Assembly (NCBI RefSeq): GCF_003987595.1
Contig: NZ_NGJZ01000001.1
Location: 930,001-994,000, forward strand
DNA from: Vagococcus entomophilus
GTDB lineage: Bacteria; Bacillota; Bacilli; Lactobacillales; Vagococcaceae
Direction: 5' to 3'
Length of the DNA stretch: 64,000 bases
Below, one piece after another: positions 1 to 7,836 of the stretch (within the stretch, counting starts at the first letter, position 1; every line of letters begins with the position of its first letter). The translations under genes and the position numbers were made by a program. The notes under the pieces are model-generated. The model was given only the letters and a program-made list of their open reading frames with translations. It had not been told where the DNA came from and searched no databases.

Positions 1-1
1 T

Positions 2-709
2 GGTGCAATTGGTGAAAGTGGAAAAATCCAAGCGCTGTTTGACTTGTATGACATTTCATACACAGGATCAGGTTACCAAGGAAGCATGCTTGCTATGGAT
101 AAAATTTTAGCCAAGCAAATCATGGGTTACCATCATATCCCCACACCTCAGTGGATTGAATGGGACGATACTCAGACCTTTAGCTTGCCATGTGTTGTAA
201 AACCAAACGCAAACGGGTCCAGTATTGGTGTGAGTATCTGTGAAACACAATCCGAGTTTGAACTGGCCATCAAAAACGCCAGTACTTACCATGACAAAAT
301 TTTAATCGAAGAAAAAATTTGTGGGCGTGAATTTTCTCTGGGCATTTTACTTGGTAAGGCATTGCCAATTATAGAAATTATCCCACCAGAGGATTCCTTT
401 TATGATTATCAAAATAAATTCCAAACGGAAGGTGCAAAAGAAGAATGCCCTGCTGACTTGACTCCTACCCTAGTTTCTTCTATGCAGCAACTAGCGCTTC
501 AGGTACATAAGGTACTAGGCTTAGGTAGCTACTCGCGCATTGATTTCTTACTTGATTCGCAAAATCATCTGTATTGTATCGAGGCGAACACACTCCCAGG
601 TATGACTCCTTTGAGTTTGCTTCCACAAGAAGCTGCTGCTTGTGGCATATCCTTTAATGAATTATGTGAAACAATGCTTCAAAATCCTTATTCAAGTCCA
701 TTTGTCTAA
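2..709 (+). CDS. ddl: D-alanine--D-alanine ligase, C-terminal part (5' end outside window)
   Basis: ATP-grasp ligase that makes the D-Ala-D-Ala dipeptide for peptidoglycan precursors in the cytoplasm. The frame is open from base 2, so the gene starts upstream of the window; the TTG at 44 is internal. Seen: a GESGKIQ segment typical of the Ddl loop (usually GEDGTIQ), then YTGSG, the AMDK helix, KPNANGSSIGV (nucleotide-binding lysine), EEKICGREFSLG, a Y-D-Y-x-x-K-F loop, RIDFLL, and the metal-binding end EANTLPGMTPLSLLPQ. About 235 residues are present of a usual 340-360. The sequence is not especially like the ligase I remember from E. faecalis, so a second, accessory Ddl is possible. D-Ala-D-Lac specificity cannot be judged because the N-terminal part is missing. 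Confidence 0.9.
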   Translation, partial: GAIGESGKIQALFDLYDISYTGSGYQGSMLAMDKILAKQIMGYHHIPTPQWIEWDDTQTFSLPCVVKPNANGSSIGVSICETQSEFELAIKNASTYHDKILIEEKICGREFSLGILLGKALPIIEIIPPEDSFYDYQNKFQTEGAKEECPADLTPTLVSSMQQLALQVHKVLGLGSYSRIDFLLDSQNHLYCIEANTLPGMTPLSLLPQEAAACGISFNELCETMLQNPYSSPFV

Positions 710-750
710 AAGTTTGGTACTCTTGTTGTTTTGAGAAAGGAGAACTTCAA

Positions 751-957
751 ATGAGATATAATGATGAAATTGCCACAAAAATTCTTGCAGAATCCCATCG
801 GCACGTTGGAAAATTAATTCCACATATTTATACCCTTCCTCATGAATCTCAATTAGATGTTAAACTAACTGCAGAACAATTGATTAAAGAAGAGAAAATT
901 CATGCCAAAGTTGACACTATTTTCAACGGAACTTGTCGGATTATTTTTAAAAAATAG
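751..957 (+). CDS. Small protein of unknown function (68 aa)
   Basis: I do not recognise the family. It has a good ribosome binding site (GAAAGGAG about 8 bases before the ATG) and starts 41 bases after the ddl stop, so it is probably cotranscribed with ddl. The protein is charged and soluble-looking: there is no signal peptide or membrane segment, a helical N-terminal half rich in His and Glu, and a basic C-terminus (IIFKK). A terminator follows at 1006. The RBS, spacing and terminator support a real gene; function is open. Confidence 0.6.
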   Translation: MRYNDEIATKILAESHRHVGKLIPHIYTLPHESQLDVKLTAEQLIKEEKIHAKVDTIFNGTCRIIFKK

Positions 958-1005
958 TTTTTATCGTCTGTTTATTGTTTTACTAATTTATACTCACTGT
1001 CTTTT

Positions 1006-1037
1006 AAAAAAAGCAAAATAATTTGCTTTTTTTTTTT
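1006..1037 (+). terminator. Rho-independent terminator after the 68-aa gene
   Basis: AAAAAAGCAAA pairs with TTTGCTTTTTT across a short ATAA loop and is followed by a long T run. It ends the ddl and small-gene transcript. Confidence 0.75.
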
Positions 1038-1115
1038 AATCATGCTATATTAACTATGGAATTTCGTTATTACTTTCGTTGCCTTTCATAGAACGTTTAA
1101 GAAAGGAGAATGTAT

Positions 1116-1265
1116 ATGACATATGATAACAAAATCTTTCAATATCGTGTAGCACTTGATACAAACACACAAATGTTTATGGTTATTGATGCAAACAACC
1201 AAGAAAAAATTGCTTACGGTATTACGATTGAACAAGCTGTTAAAGAATTAAAAAACTCTAACTAA
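1116..1265 (+). CDS. Very small protein of unknown function (49 aa)
   Basis: A 49-codon frame from an ATG with a strong ribosome binding site (GAAAGGAGA, 7 bases upstream) to TAA, bounded by terminators at 1006-1037 and 1310-1351, so it is a monocistronic unit. The product begins MTYDNKIFQYRVALD, has no membrane segment, and looks like a small alpha/beta domain with a helical C-terminus (TIEQAVKELKNSN). I recognise no family. The isolated position, RBS and own terminator make it a likely real gene; it is shorter than usual ORF cut-offs. Confidence 0.6.
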   Translation: MTYDNKIFQYRVALDTNTQMFMVIDANNQEKIAYGITIEQAVKELKNSN

Positions 1266-1309
1266 GGAGCTTAACAAAACGTGGAAGATGCCAGTTTTAC
1301 TTTGTTATA

Positions 1310-1351
1310 AAGGTATTTAGTGAACTTGAACAAATCACTAGATGCCTTTTT
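1310..1351 (+). terminator. Rho-independent terminator after the 49-aa gene
   Basis: A 14-bp stem (AAGGTATTTAGTGA against TCACTAGATGCCTT, with two G-U pairs) and an 11-base loop, followed by TTTTTG. Confidence 0.75.
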
Positions 1352-1409
1352 GTTGTAGCTATTCTTACGATGAAAGTTGACAATCCATACTTAGAAAGGT
1401 AGATTCTTT

Positions 1410-1883
1410 ATGAAAATTAAACAATGGATACAACTGTTACTCTATATTTTTGTTATTGAAGGAATTGGCGCTTTATCTGCTTTTTTATCTGGAGATATTG
1501 CTCAAAAATATAGTTTACTGACCAAAATTCCTCTTTCTCCTCCTAGCTCTCTTTTTGGAATTGCTTGGCCACTTCTTTATCTATTCATGGCGCTTGCTTT
1601 ATTTCTTATCCACCAAGAAAACAAACTAAAGGCTCATAAAAAGAAAGCCACACTTCTTTTCTCACTTCAATTGTTTTTTAATTTTTTATGGTGTATTCTC
1701 TTTTTCGGTTCAAATACAATGTGGTTGGCTTTTTTGGTTATTGTGATTTTAGATTGTTCCGTTTTCTTGACTTTACGTTATTTTTACTTTTTAAATAAAT
1801 GGGCCGGCTGTCTTTTTGTCCCGTATCTTTTATGGATTCTATTTGCTACTTATTTAAATTTTGGGTTTGCACTTGTCAATTGA
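1410..1883 (+). CDS. tspO: TspO/MBR family membrane protein
   Basis: Five-helix membrane protein of the tryptophan-rich sensory protein / peripheral benzodiazepine receptor family. Members bind porphyrins and other hydrophobic ligands; the bacterial role is still debated and is often tied to tetrapyrrole or stress signalling. The 157-residue length is typical. Seen: the loop LSPPSSLFGIAWPLLYLFMA corresponding to the family W/S-P-P-x-x-x-F-x-x-x-W-P motif, LFFNFLWCILFFG, and the end PYLLWILFATYLNFGFALVN. The ATG has an upstream AGAAAGG. It is a single gene between two terminator-bounded units, so context gives no pathway. Compared with classical members it has fewer tryptophans. Confidence 0.88.
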   Translation: MKIKQWIQLLLYIFVIEGIGALSAFLSGDIAQKYSLLTKIPLSPPSSLFGIAWPLLYLFMALALFLIHQENKLKAHKKKATLLFSLQLFFNFLWCILFFGSNTMWLAFLVIVILDCSVFLTLRYFYFLNKWAGCLFVPYLLWILFATYLNFGFALVN

Positions 1884-2003
1884 CATTGGAAAATAGAAAA
1901 TATCCATTCATTCATATGAAGCAAGCTTAAAATATAAAAATCACAGATTACATACACTGATACTTAGAACAAAATAAACGAAAAAATTAGGGATGAATGC
2001 GCA

Positions 2004-2432
2004 ATGGAATTATTTAAAAAAAGGATTGAAGAAAAAGCTAGTGTCATCCGCCCTAGACTATTGATTTACAATCAATCAAAGTTTACACAGCCTGTGTCGG
2101 ATACGAAAGAGGTTTATGAGTGGATTTTAAAAGAAAAAGAAGTACTAATCGGTGGTGTTACTGCTAGTTTCTACTGGGAAAAAGCTCATATTGATTTTTT
2201 ATGGGTTGACGAGGACTATCGTGGAAAAAAAATAGGCCAGCAACTGCTACAAACAGTTACTGACTTTGCTCACGAAAAAAATAGTCGCTATCTCCAATTA
2301 GAAACTTTTGATTTTCAAGCTCCCTTATTTTATCAGAAAATGGGCTTTGAGATCTTTGGTGTTTTAGATGACAGTCCTTATGATGGATGTAAACAATATT
2401 TTTTAAAAAAAGAGCTGAGAAAAACGACCTAA
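2004..2432 (+). CDS. GNAT family N-acetyltransferase
   Basis: Predicted acetyl-CoA-dependent N-acetyltransferase of 142 residues. The core is visible: a strand pair EVLIGGVTASFYWEKAHIDFLWVDEDYRG, then the acetyl-CoA loop R-G-K-K-I-G-Q-Q-L-L (motif A, about residues 73-82), and the C-terminal strand LETFDFQAPLFYQKMGFEIFGVLDD (motif B), followed by a Tyr-rich end. The best-conserved part resembles small GNATs of Firmicutes whose substrates are unknown. It is a single gene with a hairpin terminator just after the stop. Substrate cannot be inferred. Confidence 0.85.
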   Translation: MELFKKRIEEKASVIRPRLLIYNQSKFTQPVSDTKEVYEWILKEKEVLIGGVTASFYWEKAHIDFLWVDEDYRGKKIGQQLLQTVTDFAHEKNSRYLQLETFDFQAPLFYQKMGFEIFGVLDDSPYDGCKQYFLKKELRKTT

Positions 2433-2439
2433 AATTGGC

Positions 2440-2467
2440 GAAAGCCACTCGCAATGGAGTGGCTTTC
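2440..2467 (+). terminator. Hairpin terminator after the GNAT gene
   Basis: GAAAGCCACTC pairs with GAGTGGCTTTC across a 6-base loop; the T tract is short and interrupted, so termination may be imperfect. Confidence 0.65.
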
Positions 2468-2545
2468 TAATTAAAAATAGTTACTGATAAAGTATTTTTG
2501 TTCCTGAAAAACTATTCATGTTACTTTCTTACTTCTCGTTTAGCC

Positions 2546-2590
2546 GGTATAAACCCTACCTCTTTTATACCCTTGTAGCCCTTTAGCTAC
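2546..2590. repeat. Two consecutive short inverted repeats in a gene-free stretch
   Basis: GGTATAAA and TTTATACC (2546-2553 and 2564-2571) form a perfect 8-bp stem. Directly after it GTAGC and GCTAC (2575-2579 and 2586-2590) form a second stem. They lie in the 250-base gap between convergent genes; neither has an adjacent T run. They may be part of a 3' UTR or a small structured RNA. Nothing else recognisable lies between 2468 and 2719. Confidence 0.35.
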
Positions 2591-2719
2591 GCCAGTCTTG
2601 ATTAAACTTCATCAAAATAAAAACAAGTAAAACTACAGTGCTTATCTTCAATACTCTTTTATTATAAGCTATTTCTTTATATCTGACAATACATCCAAGG
2701 TCTGAGTAACCTCGCTTAT

Positions 2720-3658
2720 TTATTTCACTACCTTTTGTAGCGCTGTTAAGTTTTGCTCCATCACACCAATATAGTCCAAGCCTTTCGCTTGATTTTTTTC
2801 GGTAATCCCTTCGATTGGACTTAACACTTCAAGTGAAGCTCCTGTTGCTGAAGAGACGGTTTCAGCTACTTTTTTTGAAGCAAGCTCTTCTGTAAAAATA
2901 ATTTTAACATTGTTTTTCTTCACGTAGTCCTCAATTTTCGCTAGACTTGCAGCACTAGGTTCTTGATCTGGTGATAAACCAGAGATAGCCATTTGATTTA
3001 AGTTATAACGTTTTGCTAGATAAGCAAATGCTGTATGCTGTGTAACAAAATTACGATTGGTAGCATCTTTTAACGCAGTTTCGTATTTTGTATGAAGCGC
3101 CTCTAGTTTTTTGGTATACGCATCTGCATTTTTTTCATAGGTTTTCTTTTGGTCATTATTTGCTTTCACAAACCCTTTTTCAATGGTTGCTACTTCTTGT
3201 TTGGCTAAAACTGGATCTAACCAAACATGTGGATCATAAGCATGGCTATGACCTTCATGGCTGTGTCCTTCTTCTTCTTCTTCCGAACCTTCCATTAAAG
3301 TAATGCCTTTACTTGCTTCAATGACAGTCGTTTTTTTCGTGTCAATCTGTTTTAAAACAGATGGTACCCACGTTTCCATCTCATCTGAGTTATAAATAAA
3401 GACGTCTGCATCTTGAATTTTTGCAATATCTTTAGCACTAGGCTCATAATCATGTGGTTCTGTATTTGCTCCAATCAACATTGAAATGTTTGCTGTATTC
3501 CCAGCGACATTTTTAGTAAAATCATACATTGGATAAAAGGTTGTCACAACCTTCAATTTTTTGCTATCATTTGATGTCGTCTCTTTTTGAGAACACGCTC
3601 CGAGCGTCAATAGAAAGACCACACTTAAAATTATTCCTAACCACTTTTTCGATTTCAT
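2720..3658 (-). CDS. znuA: Zinc ABC transporter substrate-binding lipoprotein (ZnuA/AdcA type)
   Basis: Cluster A-1 solute-binding protein that captures Zn2+ at the cell surface for an ABC importer. A lipoprotein signal ends with L-G-A-C (lipid-bearing Cys22). Probable metal ligands are the His of EPHDYEP, the His of DPHVWLDP, the His of TQHTAFAYLA and the Glu of FTEELASKK. An acidic, His-rich loop (EEEEEGHSHEGHSHAYD) before the second ligand is the mark of zinc rather than manganese binding. The 312-residue length lacks the C-terminal ZinT domain found in many streptococcal and enterococcal AdcA proteins. No ATPase or permease lies nearby, so it must work with a transporter encoded elsewhere. 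A Zur-like box precedes it. Confidence 0.9.
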   Translation of the reverse strand: MKSKKWLGIILSVVFLLTLGACSQKETTSNDSKKLKVVTTFYPMYDFTKNVAGNTANISMLIGANTEPHDYEPSAKDIAKIQDADVFIYNSDEMETWVPSVLKQIDTKKTTVIEASKGITLMEGSEEEEEGHSHEGHSHAYDPHVWLDPVLAKQEVATIEKGFVKANNDQKKTYEKNADAYTKKLEALHTKYETALKDATNRNFVTQHTAFAYLAKRYNLNQMAISGLSPDQEPSAASLAKIEDYVKKNNVKIIFTEELASKKVAETVSSATGASLEVLSPIEGITEKNQAKGLDYIGVMEQNLTALQKVVK

Positions 3659-3687
3659 TCTTAACTTCCTTCCTTCTGCAAAATTAT

Positions 3688-3708
3688 AAAACGTAATTAT
3701 TACTATTT
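3688..3708. promoter_or_regulatory. Zur box upstream of the zinc-binding lipoprotein gene
   Basis: The 21-bp site AAAACGTAATTATTACTATT plus a final T matches the Bacillus Zur operator (AAATCGTAAT-N-ATTACGATTT) at 19 of 20 defined positions or close to it, with the inverted repeat CGTAAT/ATTAC intact. It lies 30-50 bases upstream of the gene start, where it would overlap the promoter. This implies repression in zinc-replete cells. No zur gene is in the window. Confidence 0.75.
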
Positions 3709-3755
3709 GCTAATAAAGTATACCTAATTTCTTTCATTCTTGCAACTCTTTTCAT

Positions 3756-3785
3756 AAAAAAAGACCTGACAAGTTAGTCAGATCT
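3756..3785 (-). terminator. Terminator at the end of the ula operon
   Basis: On the minus strand AGATCTGAC pairs with GTCAGGTCT (one G-U pair) across a 6-base loop and is followed by seven or eight T residues. It lies just after the ulaF stop. Confidence 0.8.
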
Positions 3786-3806
3786 CTCACAAACAGCAAG
3801 TATTCG

Positions 3807-4526
3807 CTAGTTTTGTCCATAGTAGGCTTTCTTTCCATGCTTTCTATAATAGTGTTTATCGAGTAAATAATTAGGAACTGGCTCAACTTGTTTTTTTAAT
3901 TGTTCCGTTCCCAGAGCCATTTTTGCGACTTCTTCTAAAATAACACTGTTTTCAACTGCTTTTTCTGGTGTATCTCCCCAGCTAAAGATACCATGTCCCT
4001 GAACAATTACAGCTGGAATCGCTTGGTAGTCCAACCCGTCTTTAACAAAAGATTCGACGATAACCTTCCCTGTTTCTTGCTCATAGCAAGAAGTGATTTC
4101 ACTTTCTGTGAGCATCCTGGTACACGGAACACTACCGTAAAAGGTATCCGCATGTGTTGTCCCATATACTGGAATATCCCTACCAGCCTGCGCCCACATC
4201 ACAGCATTTGTAGAATGAGTATGAACAACCCCCCCGATTGCTTCAAATTTTTGATACAATACCAAATGAGTTGGGAGATCTGATGAGGGTTTCCAACCTT
4301 TTTTTTCTACCAGATTCCCCTCCAAGTCGGTTACAACCATCTGCTCAGGAGTCATTACATCATAAGGAACTCCACTTGGCTTGATGACAACCACTCCCAA
4401 ATCTCGATTGATTTCGCTCACGTTTCCCCAAGTAAGTTTAATCAAACCCATTTTTTTTAGTGATAGATTTGCTTCAAACACTCGCTGTTTCATAAGTTCA
4501 ATCGTTTGTTTTTGATTCATGTTCAT
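3807..4526 (-). CDS. ulaF: L-ribulose-5-phosphate 4-epimerase (UlaF)
   Basis: Class II aldolase-fold, metal-dependent epimerase converting L-ribulose 5-phosphate to D-xylulose 5-phosphate, the last step of L-ascorbate breakdown and the entry to the pentose phosphate/phosphoketolase route. Seen: TWGNVSEIN, KPSGVPYD (phosphate binding), the substrate segment PSSDLPTHLVLY, and the metal-binding pair VVHTHS with the later HGIFSWGD. The 239-residue length is typical. It overlaps ulaE by 29 bases, so the two are translationally coupled. AraD of the arabinose pathway is the same family; the ula context decides the name. Confidence 0.93.
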   Translation of the reverse strand: MNMNQKQTIELMKQRVFEANLSLKKMGLIKLTWGNVSEINRDLGVVVIKPSGVPYDVMTPEQMVVTDLEGNLVEKKGWKPSSDLPTHLVLYQKFEAIGGVVHTHSTNAVMWAQAGRDIPVYGTTHADTFYGSVPCTRMLTESEITSCYEQETGKVIVESFVKDGLDYQAIPAVIVQGHGIFSWGDTPEKAVENSVILEEVAKMALGTEQLKKQVEPVPNYLLDKHYYRKHGKKAYYGQN

Positions 4527-5403
4527 ACCCCACTTCTTTTAAGATCGGCAGTAAAAATTGATACGCTTTTTCAATCTCTTTTATTGGTTCCTGACTTTTT
4601 CCACTCCACATTTCGATTAAAAATGGTCCTTGATAGTTTAACCGTTTCAATGTGGCTAAACAACCTTTAAAATCGACACAGCCTTCTCCAAAAACTACTT
4701 CCTTAAACTTGCCAGGAAAATCCCCTTTGACAGCAAGCGTGTCCTTAAGATGAACATTGGTAATATGCGAAATACCTTTTTCTAGCTCATAACCAGGATC
4801 ATTTTCAGGCCATGCAGACAAGTTTCCAATATCTGGATACACTTGCAGCCAAGGAGAAGGAATCTGTTTTTTTATTTCTAAAAACTTAGTAATCGAGTTG
4901 ATAAAAGGATCATCCATAATTTCAACAGACAGCATCACACCTTTTTTTTCTGCCATGTGAACGGCTGTCTTTAACTGACGGATAAAAAATTCTCTAGAAG
5001 AAACTGTTTTTTCTTCGTAATATACATCGTAGCCTGCAATTTGTATCGTCCGAACACCCAAATCACTTGCTAGATCAATTGCTTGTTGCATGATTTCAAG
5101 TGCTTTTTTTCGTTTTTTTAAATCATTTGAACCAAATGGATAGCGTCGATGCGCGCTCAAACACATGGATAAAATTGGGATCTTCGTCTCACTCATTGTC
5201 TGTACTAAATCTTGACGTTCTTTTTTAGACCATGTTAGTCTTTCAATTCGCTCATCCGTCTCGTCAATTGACAGCTCAACATAATCAAATCCTAGTTTTT
5301 TAGCGATTTCCAACCGCTCTTTCCATGAAATATCTTGGGGTAAAGCTTTTTCATATATTCCTAGGCTAATCAACTCCATCCCCCCAAATTCTTGTAATTT
5401 CAT
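4498..5403 (-). CDS. ulaE: L-xylulose-5-phosphate 3-epimerase (UlaE)
   Basis: TIM-barrel epimerase of the xylose-isomerase-like superfamily; it converts L-xylulose 5-phosphate to L-ribulose 5-phosphate. Very close to E. coli UlaE: SLGIYEKALP near the N-terminus, then FDYVELSIDETDERIERL, LSAHRRYPFGS, IQIAGYDVYYE, VEIMDDPFINS, YPDIGNLSAW (metal ligand region), HLKDT and the C-terminal PFLIEMW. The ATG at 5403 is the longest option; an internal ATG at 5379 (MELISLGIYEKALP) fits the family start better and lies right after a GGGGGG run. Both starts lie inside the end of ulaD, so coupling is likely. Confidence 0.93.
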   Translation of the reverse strand: MKLQEFGGMELISLGIYEKALPQDISWKERLEIAKKLGFDYVELSIDETDERIERLTWSKKERQDLVQTMSETKIPILSMCLSAHRRYPFGSNDLKKRKKALEIMQQAIDLASDLGVRTIQIAGYDVYYEEKTVSSREFFIRQLKTAVHMAEKKGVMLSVEIMDDPFINSITKFLEIKKQIPSPWLQVYPDIGNLSAWPENDPGYELEKGISHITNVHLKDTLAVKGDFPGKFKEVVFGEGCVDFKGCLATLKRLNYQGPFLIEMWSGKSQEPIKEIEKAYQFLLPILKEVGYEHESKTND

Positions 5404-6016
5404 CTTGAAACTCTATCGCCGCACTTCTTGGATCCACACTTGCAGTAATACCTCTTCCAGCAATGAACGTATAAACTGGAATTTCTCTAAACAAAGAAAG
5501 TGTCTGCACTGTCAAACCGCCTGTAACAGAGACATTAAAGCCCATATCAGTTAGCTCTTTTAACCGTTTTAAATCTTTTTCCCCCCATGTTTCACCTGCA
5601 AGAAGCGCATCACGACTTTGATGATAAATAACTTGTTTGATCCCAATATCACGCCATTTCTGTGCTTGCTCCACTGTCCACTGGCCGTATAACTCAATCT
5701 GAATTTCTTCTATTTCTTTGGCTGCGGCTTGAATCGTTGCTAGCGTAGCGCTACAAATGCAGGTCATCCAATTTGCACCTGCTTGAGCGCAATTTTTCGC
5801 CACAGTTCCTCCTGCATCGGCGCATTTTGTATCGGCAATCACGATTTGGTTAGGATAGAGCGCACGTAAGCATCTAATCGCCTCTTGTCCAGCTTGTAAG
5901 CAAAGAATAGTTCCAACTTCAATAATATCCACAACATCTCCAATTTTATAGATATCCCCAAGCGCATCAGCGAGCGAGGAATGATCTAGCGCCACTTGCA
6001 AATTAGGCTTTGCCAT
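5366..6016 (-). CDS. ulaD: 3-keto-L-gulonate-6-phosphate decarboxylase (UlaD)
   Basis: Orotidine-5'-phosphate-decarboxylase-suprafamily TIM barrel that decarboxylates 3-keto-L-gulonate 6-phosphate to L-xylulose 5-phosphate (Mg2+-dependent). Seen: LQVALDHSSL at the first strand, VDIIEVGT, the D-x-K-x-x-D catalytic motif as ADTKCADAGG, and the phosphate-binding end VTGGLT and FIAGRGIT. The 216-residue length matches the family. SD GAAGGAAG precedes the ATG. The 3' end overlaps ulaE. The hexulose-6-phosphate synthase HPS is a relative, but the flanking ula genes make UlaD the clear choice. Confidence 0.94.
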   Translation of the reverse strand: MAKPNLQVALDHSSLADALGDIYKIGDVVDIIEVGTILCLQAGQEAIRCLRALYPNQIVIADTKCADAGGTVAKNCAQAGANWMTCICSATLATIQAAAKEIEEIQIELYGQWTVEQAQKWRDIGIKQVIYHQSRDALLAGETWGEKDLKRLKELTDMGFNVSVTGGLTVQTLSLFREIPVYTFIAGRGITASVDPRSAAIEFQDEITRIWGDGVD

Positions 6017-6033
6017 ATTTCTTCCTTCTTTCT

Positions 6034-6336
6034 TTACTTTTTAAAACGTTCACTTAAATCTGTCTTTTCGACACATTCTTTGATTTCTTTGGCGGACATC
6101 ACATTTTTAATCCCACAAACTGTCACACCTTTTTTCTTTGCCGCATCAAACATCGACAAAAAGTTCATTGGACAAAATACCACGTCATATTGTGCAGCCG
6201 TACTTTTTCCTTCTGAAATTGCACAATGATGTAAATTTGTAACAGGTATGCCTAATTCTTTCAATGCTTTTTCTACACTTTTTTTCATCATCAAGCTTGT
6301 TCCTGAACCATTTGCACACGATACTAATACTCTCAT
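6034..6336 (-). CDS. ulaB: Ascorbate-specific PTS component IIB (UlaB)
   Basis: Cytoplasmic phosphocarrier that passes phosphate from the IIA protein to L-ascorbate during uptake. The 100-residue protein begins MRVLVSCANGSGTSLM; Cys7 in the SCANGSGTS loop is the expected phosphorylation site. The loop and the lactose/ascorbate IIB fold are clear. Strong SD (AAAGGAGG) before the ATG. It is 14 bases downstream of ulaA and 17 bases upstream of ulaD, inside one operon. Confidence 0.92.
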   Translation of the reverse strand: MRVLVSCANGSGTSLMMKKSVEKALKELGIPVTNLHHCAISEGKSTAAQYDVVFCPMNFLSMFDAAKKKGVTVCGIKNVMSAKEIKECVEKTDLSERFKK

Positions 6337-6350
6337 CTTGGTTTCCTCCT

Positions 6351-7817
6351 TTAGTTTTCTTTACTTTTTCTTTCTAAATAAGCATCATAGTCTTTCACAA
6401 TTAAAAAATAACCTTTTGGATCTTTCCGATATTGCCATTGAGGGATAAGTATCAGAACAGCTACTACCACGACAATTCCTGCATAGCCTAAAAATTTCAT
6501 GATGACGGTAAACATCGGCCAGATTGTAGCCCAGTCAAACATTCCCAAATATCCACCATAAGAAGAAAGCCCCACCCAACTTGCTATGAGCGCCGAGCCT
6601 GCCACTTGAATCATGCCTGAAAGAAACGGTAAGATACAGGCAGCTTTAATCCCACCACGATTGTTTGCGTATACCGCAAAGGCTGCATTATCAAAAAATA
6701 ATGGAATAAACCCAGCGATAATAACGGTTGGTGAGCGGAACAAGATCAATGCCCCAATGACTAAAAACTGTCCTAACGCTCCGAATAAAAAGCCTAATGT
6801 CACTGCATTTGGCGATCCAAACGCAAAAGTTGCTGCGATGTCAATCCCTGGAATCGCTCCAGGTAAGATAGTATTTGAGATACCGGTAAAGGATTCTGTT
6901 AATTCGGAGACAAACGTTCTAACGCCTAACTGTAAAATTGCCAAGTTAACCGCAAACTGCAAGGATGTGGTCATAATGTAAAAGAAAAAATTTTGTGTAG
7001 GAAGAATGACTTTTGTATCGACGAAATACGCTTTTCCAAGTACTCCCATAATTATTCCAAAAAACAGAAGCATCAAAATAGCTGTTGCCACCATATTTTC
7101 ATTGAATATGGACAAAAATCCAGGTAGCTCAACCTCTTCAATTTTTTTACTCACTCTTTTTTTAGATTTAAATTTTCCAGCAAGGTACGATACAAACGCA
7201 ATCCCAAAAGTCTGCTGATGCGCAACGGCAAAGCCTGCACCTTCTGTCAATTCTTGTGTGACATCAACGGTCAAATTAGAGCCGACCGCCCAATATAGAC
7301 CTAAAATAATCCCCATAACTGCCAAAATTTCCCATCTTCCTAATTCTGGAAAACAAAAGAGAATCAACCAAAAAGCTGTTGCTGCTTGTTGAACCTGTAC
7401 ATTCCCCGTTGTAAAGACCGCTCGAAGTTTGGTATATTTTTGAAAAAGTACCAACAAAATATTCAGAATAAATGCAATTAAGAGAAGTAACATCACGTCC
7501 CCAAAGGCTTTAGATGGATCATGTGATACAGCATCTTGAATCGCATTTTGCCCAAAGTAAGGGTCAATAACTGTCGCATGTAACTGAAACCGATCCTTTA
7601 AGCCCGCTAGGATAGGCCGAAAATTATTGACCAGACCACTTGAACCAACCATTAAAATAAAATATCCTACAGTCGCTTTTAAAAAGCCGCCTAAGCACTC
7701 ATACCATGGCTTTTTCAAAAGCATATAGCCAATTAATACTATAAATCCGATAAAATAAGCAGGCTGAGTCAAAATATTATCGGCAAAAAATTTCCAAATA
7801 CTGAACAGTAGCTGCAT
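6351..7817 (-). CDS. ulaA: Ascorbate-specific PTS permease IIC (UlaA)
   Basis: Membrane channel component that moves and helps phosphorylate L-ascorbate. It is a 488-residue polytopic protein with about eleven hydrophobic stretches. Family marks seen: VGSSGLVNNFRPI, the helix end containing VTQELTEGAGFAVAHQQTFG, LGVRTFVSELTESFTGIS and LPGAIPGIDIAATFAFGSPNAVT. Length and hydropathy match E. coli UlaA (about 465 residues). SD GAGGAAA lies ahead of the ATG. It sits between ulaC and ulaB with gaps of only 19 and 14 bases. Confidence 0.93.
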   Translation of the reverse strand: MQLLFSIWKFFADNILTQPAYFIGFIVLIGYMLLKKPWYECLGGFLKATVGYFILMVGSSGLVNNFRPILAGLKDRFQLHATVIDPYFGQNAIQDAVSHDPSKAFGDVMLLLLIAFILNILLVLFQKYTKLRAVFTTGNVQVQQAATAFWLILFCFPELGRWEILAVMGIILGLYWAVGSNLTVDVTQELTEGAGFAVAHQQTFGIAFVSYLAGKFKSKKRVSKKIEEVELPGFLSIFNENMVATAILMLLFFGIIMGVLGKAYFVDTKVILPTQNFFFYIMTTSLQFAVNLAILQLGVRTFVSELTESFTGISNTILPGAIPGIDIAATFAFGSPNAVTLGFLFGALGQFLVIGALILFRSPTVIIAGFIPLFFDNAAFAVYANNRGGIKAACILPFLSGMIQVAGSALIASWVGLSSYGGYLGMFDWATIWPMFTVIMKFLGYAGIVVVVAVLILIPQWQYRKDPKGYFLIVKDYDAYLERKSKEN

Positions 7818-7836
7818 TTTTTTTCCTCTTTTCTCT

